Positions 8,309 to 16,958 of a stretch of DNA of 64,000 bases are shown here, in pieces (within the stretch, counting starts at the first letter, position 1; each line of letters begins with the position of its first letter). A model generated the notes under the pieces. It worked only from the letters and a program-made list of their open reading frames with translations. It made no database searches and was not told where the DNA came from. Origin of the DNA: Shinella sp. (GTDB lineage Bacteria; Pseudomonadota; Alphaproteobacteria; Rhizobiales; Rhizobiaceae). The stretch is taken from contig QFQX01000015.1 of assembly GCA_003248775.1 (NCBI GenBank), positions 1 through 64,000 on the forward strand, given 5' to 3'. The translations under genes and the position numbers were made by a program.

Positions 8309-9718
8309 ATGATGGTATCCATACGCGTAGCCGCCCCCCTTGCACTTCTGCTGCTGTCGGGTTGCGTCACCGGCCCGGATCAAAAGGCTCCGGAAATGCC
8401 ACTCCCCGCGAAATTCGGCGAGGGCGGCTCCAAGAGCGCCGGCGATGTGGCCTTGGCCCCCTGGTGGACGGCCTTTAACGACAAGCGGCTCAACGCTTAT
8501 GTCGATGAAGGTTTGAACCAGAATCTTGACATTCTTCAGGCACTGGAGCGCATTACCGCCGCGGAAGCGAATGTGACGGTAGCCGGGGCCGGTGCCCTCC
8601 CTGGCCTTGACGCCAGCGCCAGTGAATCCGTAAGCGGCGCGAACGGCAGCTTCAATAAACAGGATACGCGCTCGACTTCCAGCGGCGGGCTGAGCGTATC
8701 CTGGCTGCTCGATCTCTTCGGTCAGTACAAGCGTGCGAAGGAAGGGGCAGAGGCTTCGCTGGACGGAGCATATGCAACTGCCGACGTTGCCAAGCTCTCC
8801 TATCTGTCGGATCTGACGACCTCATACATCAACGCTCGCTACTATCAGGAGCGCATCGCCATCGCCAAGAAGAACCTGGCATCGCGTCGCGAAACCCTGG
8901 AACTCACCAAGCTGCAGCTCGAAGCCGGTGCGGCCTCGCGCCTCGACGTGGTGCAGTCAGAAGGCCTGGTCAACTCCACGCTCGCTGATCTGCCCGGCCT
9001 TGAAACCAACTTCCGCCAGTCGGCTCACCGCATCGCAACACTGCTCGGCAAGCCCGCCTCCGCGCTGGTATCCGAAATGCAGAAGGGCGCTCCCCAGCCG
9101 ATCGCACGTCGCAGCGTCAATGCCGGCGTTCCGGCCGACCTGATCCGCAACCGTCCTGACATCCGCAAGGCGGAACGGGCTCTCGCAACGGCTACCGCTG
9201 AAATCGGCGTCGCCGAGGCGCAGCTCTACCCGACAATCACGCTCGGCGGCTCGATTACGCCGTCTTATATCTCGACCAAGGCGCTGAAGGGTTCCCTTAC
9301 CTCCTGGTCGTTCGGCCCGAGCCTGTCGTTGCCGATTCTCGACGGCGGCCGCCTGAAGGCCAATGTCGATATCGCAGAATCATCGGCTCGCGAAGCTTAT
9401 CTCGCGTGGAAATCGACGGTGCTGAAGGCTGTCGAGGAAGTCGAGAACGCGCTGGCCGCCGTCAACCGCGACAGCCAGACAGTTGCGGCGCTGACTGCGA
9501 CCGTTCGCTCCTACGAAGAAGCTCTCCAGCTTTCGACTGCCAGCTACCGCGACGGCGCATCCTCGCTGCTCGACGTTCTGGATGCCCAGCGCTCGGTATC
9601 GAGCGCTCAGGCAAGCCTTGCCCAGGCGGTGCAGCAGATGGCAGCCGACTACGTCGCGCTGAACGTCGCCATCGGCGGCGGCTATGCATTCGACAGCAAG
9701 AAGGCAAAGACCAACTAA
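8309..9718 (+). CDS. Outer-membrane efflux lipoprotein (NodT/OprM family)
   Basis: This 469-residue TolC-like channel completes the tripartite pump. It has a lipoprotein signal peptide (LALLLLSGC, lipidated Cys near residue 19), the APWWTAFND motif typical of NodT/OprM proteins near residue 50, and two OEP repeats with long helical stretches and GLSVSWLLDLFGQ and FGPSLSLPILDGGRL strand signatures. ATG codons at 8309 and 8312 both follow AGGA at 8301-8304, and either could be used. A terminator stands 24 bases after the stop, closing the operon. Confidence 0.92.
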   Translation: MMVSIRVAAPLALLLLSGCVTGPDQKAPEMPLPAKFGEGGSKSAGDVALAPWWTAFNDKRLNAYVDEGLNQNLDILQALERITAAEANVTVAGAGALPGLDASASESVSGANGSFNKQDTRSTSSGGLSVSWLLDLFGQYKRAKEGAEASLDGAYATADVAKLSYLSDLTTSYINARYYQERIAIAKKNLASRRETLELTKLQLEAGAASRLDVVQSEGLVNSTLADLPGLETNFRQSAHRIATLLGKPASALVSEMQKGAPQPIARRSVNAGVPADLIRNRPDIRKAERALATATAEIGVAEAQLYPTITLGGSITPSYISTKALKGSLTSWSFGPSLSLPILDGGRLKANVDIAESSAREAYLAWKSTVLKAVEEVENALAAVNRDSQTVAALTATVRSYEEALQLSTASYRDGASSLLDVLDAQRSVSSAQASLAQAVQQMAADYVALNVAIGGGYAFDSKKAKTN

Positions 9719-9741
9719 GGTCAGCCTTCTGTAAAGCTTTG

Positions 9742-9773
9742 AACCCGGCATCTCCCAGAGTTGCCGGGTTTTT
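9742..9773 (+). terminator. Terminator closing the efflux operon
   Basis: The arms AACCCGGCA (9742-9750) and TGCCGGGTT (9762-9770) form a 9-bp stem with an 11-base loop, followed by a run of T. Confidence 0.85.
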
Positions 9774-9824
9774 CATTTTCAGGATGTCGATGATTTCCGA
9801 GGCCCGCAGTCTGCCGGGAAGCCA

Positions 9825-10658
9825 TCAGAAGGTGGCGGGCGTATTGATCCAGATAAGCACCGTCTCGCCATCGGACGTGTTGTGCCAGGAATGCGGCCTG
9901 CGGCTTTCGAAATAGAAGCTGTCGCCGGCATTGAGTTCGAAGAACCTGTCGCCGTCCAGAATGATCTCCAGACTGCCGGACAGCACATGCATGAATTCCT
10001 CGCCCTCGTGCTGATAGGCACCTTCGCTCGATGCGCCGGGAGCAAGCTGGAAGCGATTGCATTCCATCTGATTGCGCCCCTCCGCCAGCACCTGGATCGT
10101 CACGCCGGATGAGGTCGTCGGCCATGTCGGCCATTTGCCATCGCGGATGAGGGATTCCCCTCCATCCCCCTGCTCCTGCCCGCTGAGATTGGCAACCGTC
10201 GTCCCGAGATAGCTCGCCACCGTATGCAGCGCCGTAAACGACAGACCATAAGAGGTGCGCTCGAAGGTCGAAAGCTGAGAAACCGAAACGCCAGTCGCCT
10301 GCGCCACCGTCTCAAGCGTTTTCCCGGCATCCCGCCGAAGCCGCCGCACCTTCTGTCCGACGGCAATGTCGGAGTTTTCCGTATCGTCCTCATCGAGGAT
10401 TTCAGCGACCTCGGCCACCACCGCCGGAGGAGCCTCTTCGCGAAGGCTTTCGCGGATCGCAGCCGGGTTGAGGCCTTTCTCACTGCGAAGCCACGCAATC
10501 GTCTTCAAACGCTCGACAACCGCAAGATCATAGAGCCGCTGACCAGAAGGCGTACGGATCGGCTGGATCAGGTCCTGCGTTTCCCAAAGCCTGAGCGTCG
10601 AAGCGGAAACCCCCGCCATTCGGGCGGCTTCGGCAATCTTGAAATGGACGTCATCCAT
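9825..10658 (-). CDS. Regulator fusing MerR HTH, XRE HTH and cupin domains
   Basis: This 277-residue protein has three recognisable parts. Residues about 5-70 are a MerR-type winged HTH (FKIAEAARMAGVSASTLRLW, then GQRLYDLAVVERL). Residues about 100-155 are an XRE-type HTH (KVRRLRRDAGKTLETVAQAT, VSVSQLSTFE). Residues about 190-275 are a small cupin (HEGEEFMHVLSGSLEI, then GDSFYFESRRPHSWHN). XRE-cupin regulators often sense small metabolites or amines. Addition of a second DNA-binding domain of MerR type is unusual. The gene diverges from gabT-gabD across 155 bases that contain a nested inverted repeat, so it most likely controls GABA/succinate-semialdehyde use and itself. That regulatory target is inferred from position. 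Confidence 0.88.
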   Translation of the reverse strand: MDDVHFKIAEAARMAGVSASTLRLWETQDLIQPIRTPSGQRLYDLAVVERLKTIAWLRSEKGLNPAAIRESLREEAPPAVVAEVAEILDEDDTENSDIAVGQKVRRLRRDAGKTLETVAQATGVSVSQLSTFERTSYGLSFTALHTVASYLGTTVANLSGQEQGDGGESLIRDGKWPTWPTTSSGVTIQVLAEGRNQMECNRFQLAPGASSEGAYQHEGEEFMHVLSGSLEIILDGDRFFELNAGDSFYFESRRPHSWHNTSDGETVLIWINTPATF

Positions 10659-10718
10659 ATAGGCCGATCCCTGTCAGCACGTTGTCATTGCCATGCGTGA
10701 TAAATGCGTCAAACCATA

Positions 10719-10754
10719 TTGCAAGTCTACAGAAAAAATGTAGGAAATATGCAA
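10719..10754. promoter_or_regulatory. Nested inverted repeat between the MerR-XRE-cupin gene and gabT
   Basis: Two inverted repeats are nested: outer arms TTGCA (10719-10723) and TGCAA (10750-10754), inner arms CTACA (10727-10731) and TGTAG (10739-10743). They lie in the divergent promoter region and could offer separate half-sites to the two HTH domains of the neighbouring regulator. Confidence 0.5.
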
Positions 10755-10813
10755 CCTCGCGATCGAAAATAAGCCGACGTCGAAGGTCAACTGCTACCAA
10801 AGGGAATCCGAGA

Positions 10814-12097
10814 ATGAAAAACTCCGAAATCGCAGCTCGCAAGGACGCGGCCATTTCCCGTGGCGTCGGCATGACGACGCAGATCTATGCCGCCAAGGCG
10901 GAGAATGCGGAGATCTGGGACGTCGAAGGCAATCGCTACATCGACTTCGCAGGCGGGATCGCCGTTCTCAACACGGGCCATCGCCATCCCAAGGTCATCG
11001 AGGCCGTAAAGAAGCAGCTTGATGCCTTCACCCACACCTGCCACCAAGTCATGCCATACGAGAACTACGTCGCTCTGGCCGAGCGCCTGAACAAGCTCGT
11101 TCCGATTTCCGGCCCGAAGAAGACCATCTTCACCACCACCGGTGCCGAAGCCGTCGAAAACGCCGTCAAGATCGCCCGCGCCGCAACCGGCCGCAACGCC
11201 GTCATCGCCTTTACCGGCGCCTTCCACGGCCGTACCTTCATGGGCATGACCCTGACCGGCAAGGTCGTTCCTTACAAAGTCGGCTTCGGCCAGATGATGG
11301 GCGACGTCTTCCACGTTCCCTTTCCGATCGAGATGCACGGCATCAGCGTCGAGGAATCGCTCGATGTTCTCGACAAGCTATTCAAGGCCGACGTCGACCC
11401 GAAGCGCGTCGCAGCCATCATTCTCGAGCCGATCCAGGGCGAAGGCGGCTTCTATGACGTTCCGCGCGCTCTGATGAAGGCCGTTCGCCAGATCTGCGAC
11501 GAACACGGCATGCTGATGATCGCGGACGAAGTGCAGACCGGCTTTGCCCGTACCGGCAAGCTGTTCGCGATGGAACACCACGACGTATCGCCGGATCTCG
11601 TCACCATGGCCAAGAGCCTTGCCGGCGGCTTCCCGCTTTCGGCCGTCACCGGCCGCGCCGAGCTGATGGACGTTCCCGGCCCCGGCGGCCTCGGCGGCAC
11701 CTATGCCGGCAACCCGCTGGCGATTGCCGCCTCGCATGCCGTTCTTGACGTCATCGAGGAAGAAAAGCTTTGCGACCGCGCCAACCAGCTCGGTAGCCGC
11801 CTGAAGCAGCGCCTCGAAGGCCTGCGCGCCGACATTCCGCAGATTTCCGACATCCGCGGCCCCGGGTTCATGGTTGCCGTCGAATTCGGCCATCCCGGCT
11901 CGATCAAGCCGGATGCGGACTTCACCAATGCCGTTCGCCTGAAGGCATTGGAAAAGGGTCTGGTTCTCCTGACCTGCGGCGTCTACGGTAACGTCATCCG
12001 CTTCCTGTCGCCGATCACCATCCAGGACGAAGTCTTCAACGAAGCTCTCGATATCATCGAAACCTCTCTCCGCGAATGCGCAGCAAAGGCCAAGTAA
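10814..12097 (+). CDS. gabT: 4-aminobutyrate aminotransferase
   Basis: This class III PLP aminotransferase of 427 residues transfers the amino group of GABA to 2-oxoglutarate, giving succinate semialdehyde. The visible motifs are VLNTGHRHPKV near the N-terminus, TTGAEAVENAVKIARAAT (phosphate-binding), the IADEVQTGFARTG aspartate motif and the PLP lysine in MAKSLAGGFPL (Lys267). The start at 10814 gives the normal family N-terminus and follows AAAGGGA; the frame extends 44 codons upstream without homology. The gabD start overlaps its stop codon, so the two are translationally coupled. Related 5-aminovalerate aminotransferases (DavT) look similar, and that substrate cannot be excluded. Confidence 0.93.
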   Translation: MKNSEIAARKDAAISRGVGMTTQIYAAKAENAEIWDVEGNRYIDFAGGIAVLNTGHRHPKVIEAVKKQLDAFTHTCHQVMPYENYVALAERLNKLVPISGPKKTIFTTTGAEAVENAVKIARAATGRNAVIAFTGAFHGRTFMGMTLTGKVVPYKVGFGQMMGDVFHVPFPIEMHGISVEESLDVLDKLFKADVDPKRVAAIILEPIQGEGGFYDVPRALMKAVRQICDEHGMLMIADEVQTGFARTGKLFAMEHHDVSPDLVTMAKSLAGGFPLSAVTGRAELMDVPGPGGLGGTYAGNPLAIAASHAVLDVIEEEKLCDRANQLGSRLKQRLEGLRADIPQISDIRGPGFMVAVEFGHPGSIKPDADFTNAVRLKALEKGLVLLTCGVYGNVIRFLSPITIQDEVFNEALDIIETSLRECAAKAK

Positions 12098-13581
12098 TGA
12101 CCGTATCGACCCTTCTCACATCGAAGCTGAAGGACGCGTCGCTCGTCACCGACAAGACGCTCGTCGGCACCGAATGGGTGTCTGCAAGCGAAAGCGGCAA
12201 GACCTTCGAAGTCACCAATCCCTCGACGGGCGACGTGATCGCCACCTTGCCGGATCTCGGCAAGTTGGAAGTCGCCCACGCCATCGACGCGGCCTACATC
12301 GCGCAGAAGGCATGGGCGAAGAAGACCGGCAAGGAGCGCGCCACGGTCCTCCGCAAGCTCTTCGACCTGATGGTTGCCAATGCCGACGACCTCGCCACCA
12401 TCCTGACCATGGAGATGGGCAAGCCGTGGCCGGAAGCCCGCGGCGAAATCCTCTATGGTGCGTCCTATGTCGAATGGTTCGGCGAGGAAGCCAAGCGCGT
12501 CTATGGCGACACGATCCCCGGCCATCAGGCCGACAAGCGGATCATCGTGGTCAAGCAGCCGGTCGGTGTCGTCGGCGCGATCACCCCGTGGAACTTCCCG
12601 AACGCCATGCTTGCCCGCAAGATGGCTCCGGCTCTCGCTGTCGGCTGCGCCATGGTATCGAAGCCGGCGGCCCAGACGCCGCTCTCGGCTCTCGCTCTCG
12701 CCATCCTTGCCGAGCGCGCAGGCGTACCGGCCGGCGTGTTTTCGGTGCTGACCTCCACGGACGCGGCCATGGTCGGCCAGGAACTCTGCGCAAACGACAA
12801 GGTGCGCAAGCTCACCTTCACCGGCTCGACCAATGTCGGCAAGATCCTGATGCGTCAGGGTGCGGACCAGATCCTCAAGCTCGGCCTCGAACTCGGCGGC
12901 AATGCTCCGTTCATCGTCTTCGACGACGCCGATCTCGATGCGGCCGTCGAAGGCGCGATGATCTCCAAGTACCGCAACGCCGGCCAGACCTGCGTCTGCG
13001 CCAACCGCCTCTACGTTCAGGCCAACGTCTATGACGCTTTCGCCAAGAAGCTTGCGGAACGCGTCGGCAAGATGAAGGTCGGCGACGGCTTTGCCGAAGG
13101 CGTCACCACCGGCCCGCTCATCGACAAGAACGCCCTGAAGAAGGTTGAGGAACACGTCGCCGACGCCGTTTCCAAGGGTGCCAAGGTCGAACTCGGCGGC
13201 AAGCCGGCTCCCCAAGGTGGCCTGTTCTTCGAACCGACCATCCTGACCGGCGTTACCCCGGACATGCGGGTCTCCACCGAGGAAACCTTCGGCCCGGTCG
13301 CACCGCTCTTCAAGTTCGAAACCGAAGAGCAGGTCATCGAACTCGCCAACAACACCGAGTTCGGTCTTGCCTCCTACTTCTACTCGAAGGACGTGGCGAA
13401 GATCTTCCGTGTCGCCGAAGCGCTGGAATACGGCATGGTCGGCATCAACACTGGCCTGATTTCCACCGAAACCGCACCCTTCGGCGGCATCAAGCAGTCC
13501 GGCCTCGGCCGTGAAGGCTCCAAGTACGGCATCGATGACTATACCGAGATCAAGTACATGTGCCTCGGCGGCATCGAATAA
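12097..13581 (+). CDS. gabD: Succinate-semialdehyde dehydrogenase (NADP+)
   Basis: This aldehyde dehydrogenase of 494 residues oxidises succinate semialdehyde to succinate, the second step of the GABA shunt. It shows the ALDH motifs TPWNFPNAMLARK, FTGSTNVGK, the general-base motif LELGGNAPFIV and the catalytic-cysteine motif NAGQTCVCANR. The ATG at 12097 overlaps the gabT stop (TAATG), which sets the start and couples translation. A strong hairpin terminator follows 25 bases after the stop. Like gabT it could act in 5-aminovalerate/glutarate semialdehyde metabolism (DavD). The pairing alone does not distinguish the two. Confidence 0.92.
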   Translation: MTVSTLLTSKLKDASLVTDKTLVGTEWVSASESGKTFEVTNPSTGDVIATLPDLGKLEVAHAIDAAYIAQKAWAKKTGKERATVLRKLFDLMVANADDLATILTMEMGKPWPEARGEILYGASYVEWFGEEAKRVYGDTIPGHQADKRIIVVKQPVGVVGAITPWNFPNAMLARKMAPALAVGCAMVSKPAAQTPLSALALAILAERAGVPAGVFSVLTSTDAAMVGQELCANDKVRKLTFTGSTNVGKILMRQGADQILKLGLELGGNAPFIVFDDADLDAAVEGAMISKYRNAGQTCVCANRLYVQANVYDAFAKKLAERVGKMKVGDGFAEGVTTGPLIDKNALKKVEEHVADAVSKGAKVELGGKPAPQGGLFFEPTILTGVTPDMRVSTEETFGPVAPLFKFETEEQVIELANNTEFGLASYFYSKDVAKIFRVAEALEYGMVGINTGLISTETAPFGGIKQSGLGREGSKYGIDDYTEIKYMCLGGIE

Positions 13582-13605
13582 GCATCAGGCTCCGCCCTGA
13601 AACGG

Positions 13606-13635
13606 AAATCCCCGGCTTCGACCGGGGATTTTTTT
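13606..13635 (+). terminator. Terminator of gabT-gabD
   Basis: A perfect 10-bp stem (AAATCCCCGG 13606-13615, CCGGGGATTT 13622-13631) with a 6-base loop ends in a run of seven T. Confidence 0.92.
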
Positions 13636-13653
13636 GCATTCTCGCATAAGAAT

Positions 13654-13681
13654 AGCCCGGCACCATCGGCGCCGGGCTTTT
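13654..13681. terminator. Second hairpin between convergent gabD and efp
   Basis: Arms AGCCCGGC (13654-13661) and GCCGGGCT (13671-13678) form an 8-bp stem, with TTT continuing on the plus strand. It may serve as the efp terminator or as a backup for gabD. Confidence 0.6.
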
Positions 13682-13704
13682 CCATATCGGGATGGAACGG
13701 AAGA

Positions 13705-14274
13705 TCAGTTCTTCGCGCGTTCAACGTAGGAGTTGTCTTCGGTCGCGATGACGACGCGGGTGCCGGCGTCGATATGCGGCGGCACCAGCGTGCGGATGCC
13801 GTTCGAAAGGATTGCCGGCTTGTAGGAGGACGAAGCGGTCTGGCCCTTGACGACCGGTTCGGTCTCGACGATTTCGAGCGTGACGTGGCGCGGCAGTTCG
13901 ACCGAAAGCGGAACGCCTTCATGGATCGACAGGACGCAGGTCATGCCTTCCTGCAGGTAGGCCTTCATGTCGCCCATGGTGTCGACATCGACCACGACCT
14001 GGTCATAGCTTTCCGGGTTCATGAAGTGGAAGCCTTCGCCGTCCTCGTAGAGGAACTGGAAGTTCAGGTCTTCCACGAAAGCGCGCTCGACCTGCTCGGT
14101 CGTGCGCCAGCGTTCGGAAACCTTCACGCCATCGACGATGCGGCGCATGTCGACCTGGGTAACCGGCGTGCCCTTGCCCGGATGGAAGTTCTGGGCGGTG
14201 AGCACGACATAGAGCTTGCCGTCGACTTCGAGGACATTGCCCTTGCGGACGGAAGAAGCGATGATCTTGACCAT
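13705..14274 (-). CDS. efp: Translation elongation factor P
   Basis: EF-P binds the ribosome between the P and E sites and relieves stalling at polyproline stretches. The 189-residue protein starts at the ATG at 14274, preceded by AAGGA. The longer frame adds 10 untypical residues. The tip loop reads NFHPGKGTPV, placing the modifiable lysine at Lys34, the position beta-lysylated in Escherichia coli. The three beta-barrel domains are complete, ending in GTRVVIATEDNSYVERAKN. It diverges from epmA-epmB across about 140 bases, so the factor and its modification enzymes are adjacent. Confidence 0.95.
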   Translation of the reverse strand: MVKIIASSVRKGNVLEVDGKLYVVLTAQNFHPGKGTPVTQVDMRRIVDGVKVSERWRTTEQVERAFVEDLNFQFLYEDGEGFHFMNPESYDQVVVDVDTMGDMKAYLQEGMTCVLSIHEGVPLSVELPRHVTLEIVETEPVVKGQTASSSYKPAILSNGIRTLVPPHIDAGTRVVIATEDNSYVERAKN

Positions 14275-14415
14275 GGGAATTCCTTGTATCTGCCTGTGAG
14301 CCATCGTAAAGGACGACCCGCCGTCCGTATGACGTCATCAAATTTCTTGGGCGCAACTAACCTAAAATCGGCGAAATAGCCAGCCCGTGTTGCAACAAGG
14401 ACAGAGAAAGCCTGA

Positions 14416-15480
14416 ATGACCGATCGCAGACCCGCCTCTCCCTCCTGGTGGATGCCTTCGATCCATGCGGATCGCAGGCCATTCCTGCTCGGGCGGAACG
14501 CGATCCAGACGGCGTTGCGCGGTTATTTCGCCACTCGCGATTTCATCGAGGTCGACACCGCCACGCTGCAGGTTTCCCCCGGTAACGAGGCTCACCTCCA
14601 CGCGTTTTCGACCGAGGCAATCGGCAATGACGGCGAGGCGGCACCGCTCTATCTGCACACCTCGCCCGAATTCGCCTGCAAGAAGCTGCTGGCCGCGGGC
14701 GAGCCGCGGATCGCCTGCTTTGCCCATGTCTATCGCAATCGCGAACGCGGGCCGCTGCATCATCCCGAGTTCACCATGCTGGAATGGTACCGGGTCGGCG
14801 AGAGCTATGAACGGCTGATGGCTGATTGTGCCGAAATCCTCCAACTCGCGGCCGACACTACGAAAACCAGCCGCTTCACCTTCCGCAACGGCGAATGCGA
14901 TCCCTTTGCCGAGCCGGAAAGGCTATCGGTCGCAGAAGCCTTTGAACGTTACGCCGGGATCGATCTCCTCTCCTCGGTGGAACCGGGTGGCGCAACCGAT
15001 CGCGACCGCCTTGCCGCCGAGCTTAAGCAGGCCGGCATCCGCATCGCCGCCGACGACACCTGGGCCGACCTCTTCAGCCGCGTCATCGTGGAGAAGGTGG
15101 AGCCGCATCTCGGCTTCGGCCGCGCCACCATTCTCGATGAATATCCGATTGCCGAAGCGGCCCTTGCACGCCCGTCCGCCCGCGACCCGCGCGTTGCCGA
15201 GCGCTTCGAGCTCTATGCCTGCGGTGTAGAACTCGCCAACGCCTTCGGGGAACTCACGGATGCAGCCGAACAGCGCCGCCGCTTTCAGGCGGAGATGGCG
15301 GAAAAGCAGCGCATCTACGGCGAGACCTATCCGATGGACGAGGATTTTCTCGATGCGCTGGCGGTAATGCCGGAAGCCTCCGGCATCGCACTCGGTTTCG
15401 ACCGTCTCGTGATGCTGGCAACCGGCGCGCTGAGGATCGATCAGGTCATGTGGGCTCCCGTCGCGGAGGTTACCCGTTGA
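14416..15480 (+). CDS. epmA: EF-P (R)-beta-lysine ligase EpmA
   Basis: EpmA (GenX/PoxA/YjeA) is a truncated class II lysyl-tRNA synthetase-like enzyme. It adenylates (R)-beta-lysine and attaches it to Lys34 of EF-P. The 354-residue protein has only the catalytic domain and lacks the anticodon-binding OB fold. Class II motif 1 lies around FIEVDTATLQVSPGNEAHL, motif 2 around FAHVYRNRERGPLHHPEF and motif 3 in IALGFDRLVMLATGA near the C-terminus. Its stop codon overlaps the epmB start (TTGA), so the two enzymes are co-translated, and efp lies directly upstream in the opposite direction. Confidence 0.94.
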   Translation: MTDRRPASPSWWMPSIHADRRPFLLGRNAIQTALRGYFATRDFIEVDTATLQVSPGNEAHLHAFSTEAIGNDGEAAPLYLHTSPEFACKKLLAAGEPRIACFAHVYRNRERGPLHHPEFTMLEWYRVGESYERLMADCAEILQLAADTTKTSRFTFRNGECDPFAEPERLSVAEAFERYAGIDLLSSVEPGGATDRDRLAAELKQAGIRIAADDTWADLFSRVIVEKVEPHLGFGRATILDEYPIAEAALARPSARDPRVAERFELYACGVELANAFGELTDAAEQRRRFQAEMAEKQRIYGETYPMDEDFLDALAVMPEASGIALGFDRLVMLATGALRIDQVMWAPVAEVTR

Positions 15481-16538
15481 GCGCAAACACCCTGCGCACC
15501 ATCGACGATCTCGTCGCCTCGGGACTGTTGTCGACCTCCGACACCGCCGGCATCCGGCAGGTCGCGGAACGCTACGCCGTCGCGCTCACACCGACGGTCG
15601 CCGGGCTGATCGACCGAACGGATCCGACAGACCCGATAGCCGCCCAGTTCGTGCCAACGCCCGCCGAACTGGTGGAAGCCGAAGGCGAACGGGACGACCC
15701 GATCGGCGACCACGCCTACACCCCTGTCGAGGGCATCGTTCACCGCTATCCCGACCGGGTTCTCCTGAAGGCCGTGCATGTCTGCCCGGTCTACTGTCGT
15801 TTCTGTTTCCGCCGCGAAATGGTGGGACCACAGGGGGACGGCAACCTGAGTTCGGAGAAGCTCGCAACCGCACTCGACTACATCCGCAGCCATGACGCGA
15901 TCTGGGAAGTGATCCTGACCGGTGGCGACCCTCTGGTCATGTCGCCCCGCCGGCTCCGCGCCATCATGGTCGAGCTTGCCTCGATGACCCATGTGAAGAT
16001 CGTCCGCATTCACAGCCGCGTACCCGTCGTCGATCCCAACAGCATCACCGCCGAGATGATCGACGCGCTGAAAGCCGGAGGGAAGACGGTCTATCTGGCG
16101 CTCCATGCCAATCATCCGCGCGAGATGACAAAGGCAGCGCGGGATGCCTGCGGCCGGCTTGTCGATGCGGGGATCATGATGGTCAGCCAGTCCGTGCTGC
16201 TGCGCGGCATCAACGACGATGCCGCAATTCTTGCGGACCTGATGCGTGCTTTCGTCGAGGCTCGGGTAAAGCCCTATTACCTGCACCATCCCGACATGGC
16301 GCCCGGAACAGGACACTTCCGTCTCACCATCGCCGAGGGGCAGGCCATCATGCGTGAGCTTCGCGCCCGGGTCTCCGGTCTCTGCATTCCGGCCTATATT
16401 CTCGACCTGCCGGGTGGTTACGGCAAGGTCGCAGTCGGCGAAGGCGCCATCCACGAAACGGATGAAAACACGTACGAAATACTGGACCGAAACGGGACAA
16501 GCCACCGCTACCCGGGAACGACAATCACGGAATCGTGA
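15477..16538 (+). CDS. epmB: EF-P-associated lysine 2,3-aminomutase EpmB
   Basis: EpmB (YjeK) is a radical SAM, PLP-dependent aminomutase that makes (R)-beta-lysine from L-alpha-lysine for EpmA. The start is the TTG at 15477, which overlaps the epmA stop and follows GGAGG with a 7-base gap. This gives 353 residues. The radical SAM cluster motif is visible as Cys103-x3-Cys107-x2-Cys110 (CPVYCRFCF), then ILTGGDPLVM, and the PLP-lysine motif DLPGGYGK lies close to the C-terminus. The length fits EpmB rather than the longer catabolic KamA, and the epmA coupling settles the assignment. Confidence 0.94.
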   Translation: MSANTLRTIDDLVASGLLSTSDTAGIRQVAERYAVALTPTVAGLIDRTDPTDPIAAQFVPTPAELVEAEGERDDPIGDHAYTPVEGIVHRYPDRVLLKAVHVCPVYCRFCFRREMVGPQGDGNLSSEKLATALDYIRSHDAIWEVILTGGDPLVMSPRRLRAIMVELASMTHVKIVRIHSRVPVVDPNSITAEMIDALKAGGKTVYLALHANHPREMTKAARDACGRLVDAGIMMVSQSVLLRGINDDAAILADLMRAFVEARVKPYYLHHPDMAPGTGHFRLTIAEGQAIMRELRARVSGLCIPAYILDLPGGYGKVAVGEGAIHETDENTYEILDRNGTSHRYPGTTITES

Positions 16539-16595
16539 AGACAAACATCCCGCCCACAAAGGCGTTTCCCGCGTATCCCGCACGATCCGCGCAAA

Positions 16596-16624
16596 TTGAC
16601 GGGAAGCAATCACCTTTGTTTAAC
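16596..16624 (+). promoter_or_regulatory. Possible sigma70 promoter for the carrier-protein operon
   Basis: TTGACG (16596-16601), a 17-base spacer and TTTAAC (16619-16624) lie 82 bases before the carrier protein ATG. The -35 is near consensus and the -10 is weaker. Confidence 0.4.
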
Positions 16625-16706
16625 TACGCGACTTAGCGGAATCTTATGCCTTCCCGCAGTAGAAATCTCTCCGAAATGGAAATTCATCTACATGAAGGGG
16701 AGAAAC

Positions 16707-16958
16707 ATGAACGAAACAATTCGTTCTCTGCTGGCCAAGGTTGGTGGACTATCAACATCCGTCGAGGCGATTTCCGATGAGGCCGATCTTTACGCGGCCG
16801 GTCTTTCTTCTTTCGCCTCCGTGCAGCTGATGCTCGGCCTTGAAGAGGCCTTCGATCTGGAATTCCCGGACCATCTGCTCAACCGCAAATCCTTCGCCAG
16901 CATCGCCGCTATCGAGACCACTCTCTCGACGATCCTGGAAGACAGAAAGGTCGCATAA
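16707..16958 (+). CDS. Aminoacyl carrier protein (acyl carrier protein fold)
   Basis: This small acidic carrier protein of 83 residues begins at the ATG at 16707 behind AAGGGGAG. An in-frame ATG at 16692 has no such site. The expected phosphopantetheine attachment serine is Ser35 in AGLSSFASVQLML, where the usual Asp-Ser-Leu is replaced by Ser-Ser-Phe. The helix after it (LGLEEAFDLEFPD) is typical of the fold. The next gene overlaps its stop (TAATG). Because an amino acid:[carrier protein] ligase lies two genes downstream, it most probably receives glycine or alanine on its phosphopantetheine arm and not a fatty acid. The amino acid is inferred from the family. Confidence 0.85.
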   Translation: MNETIRSLLAKVGGLSTSVEAISDEADLYAAGLSSFASVQLMLGLEEAFDLEFPDHLLNRKSFASIAAIETTLSTILEDRKVA

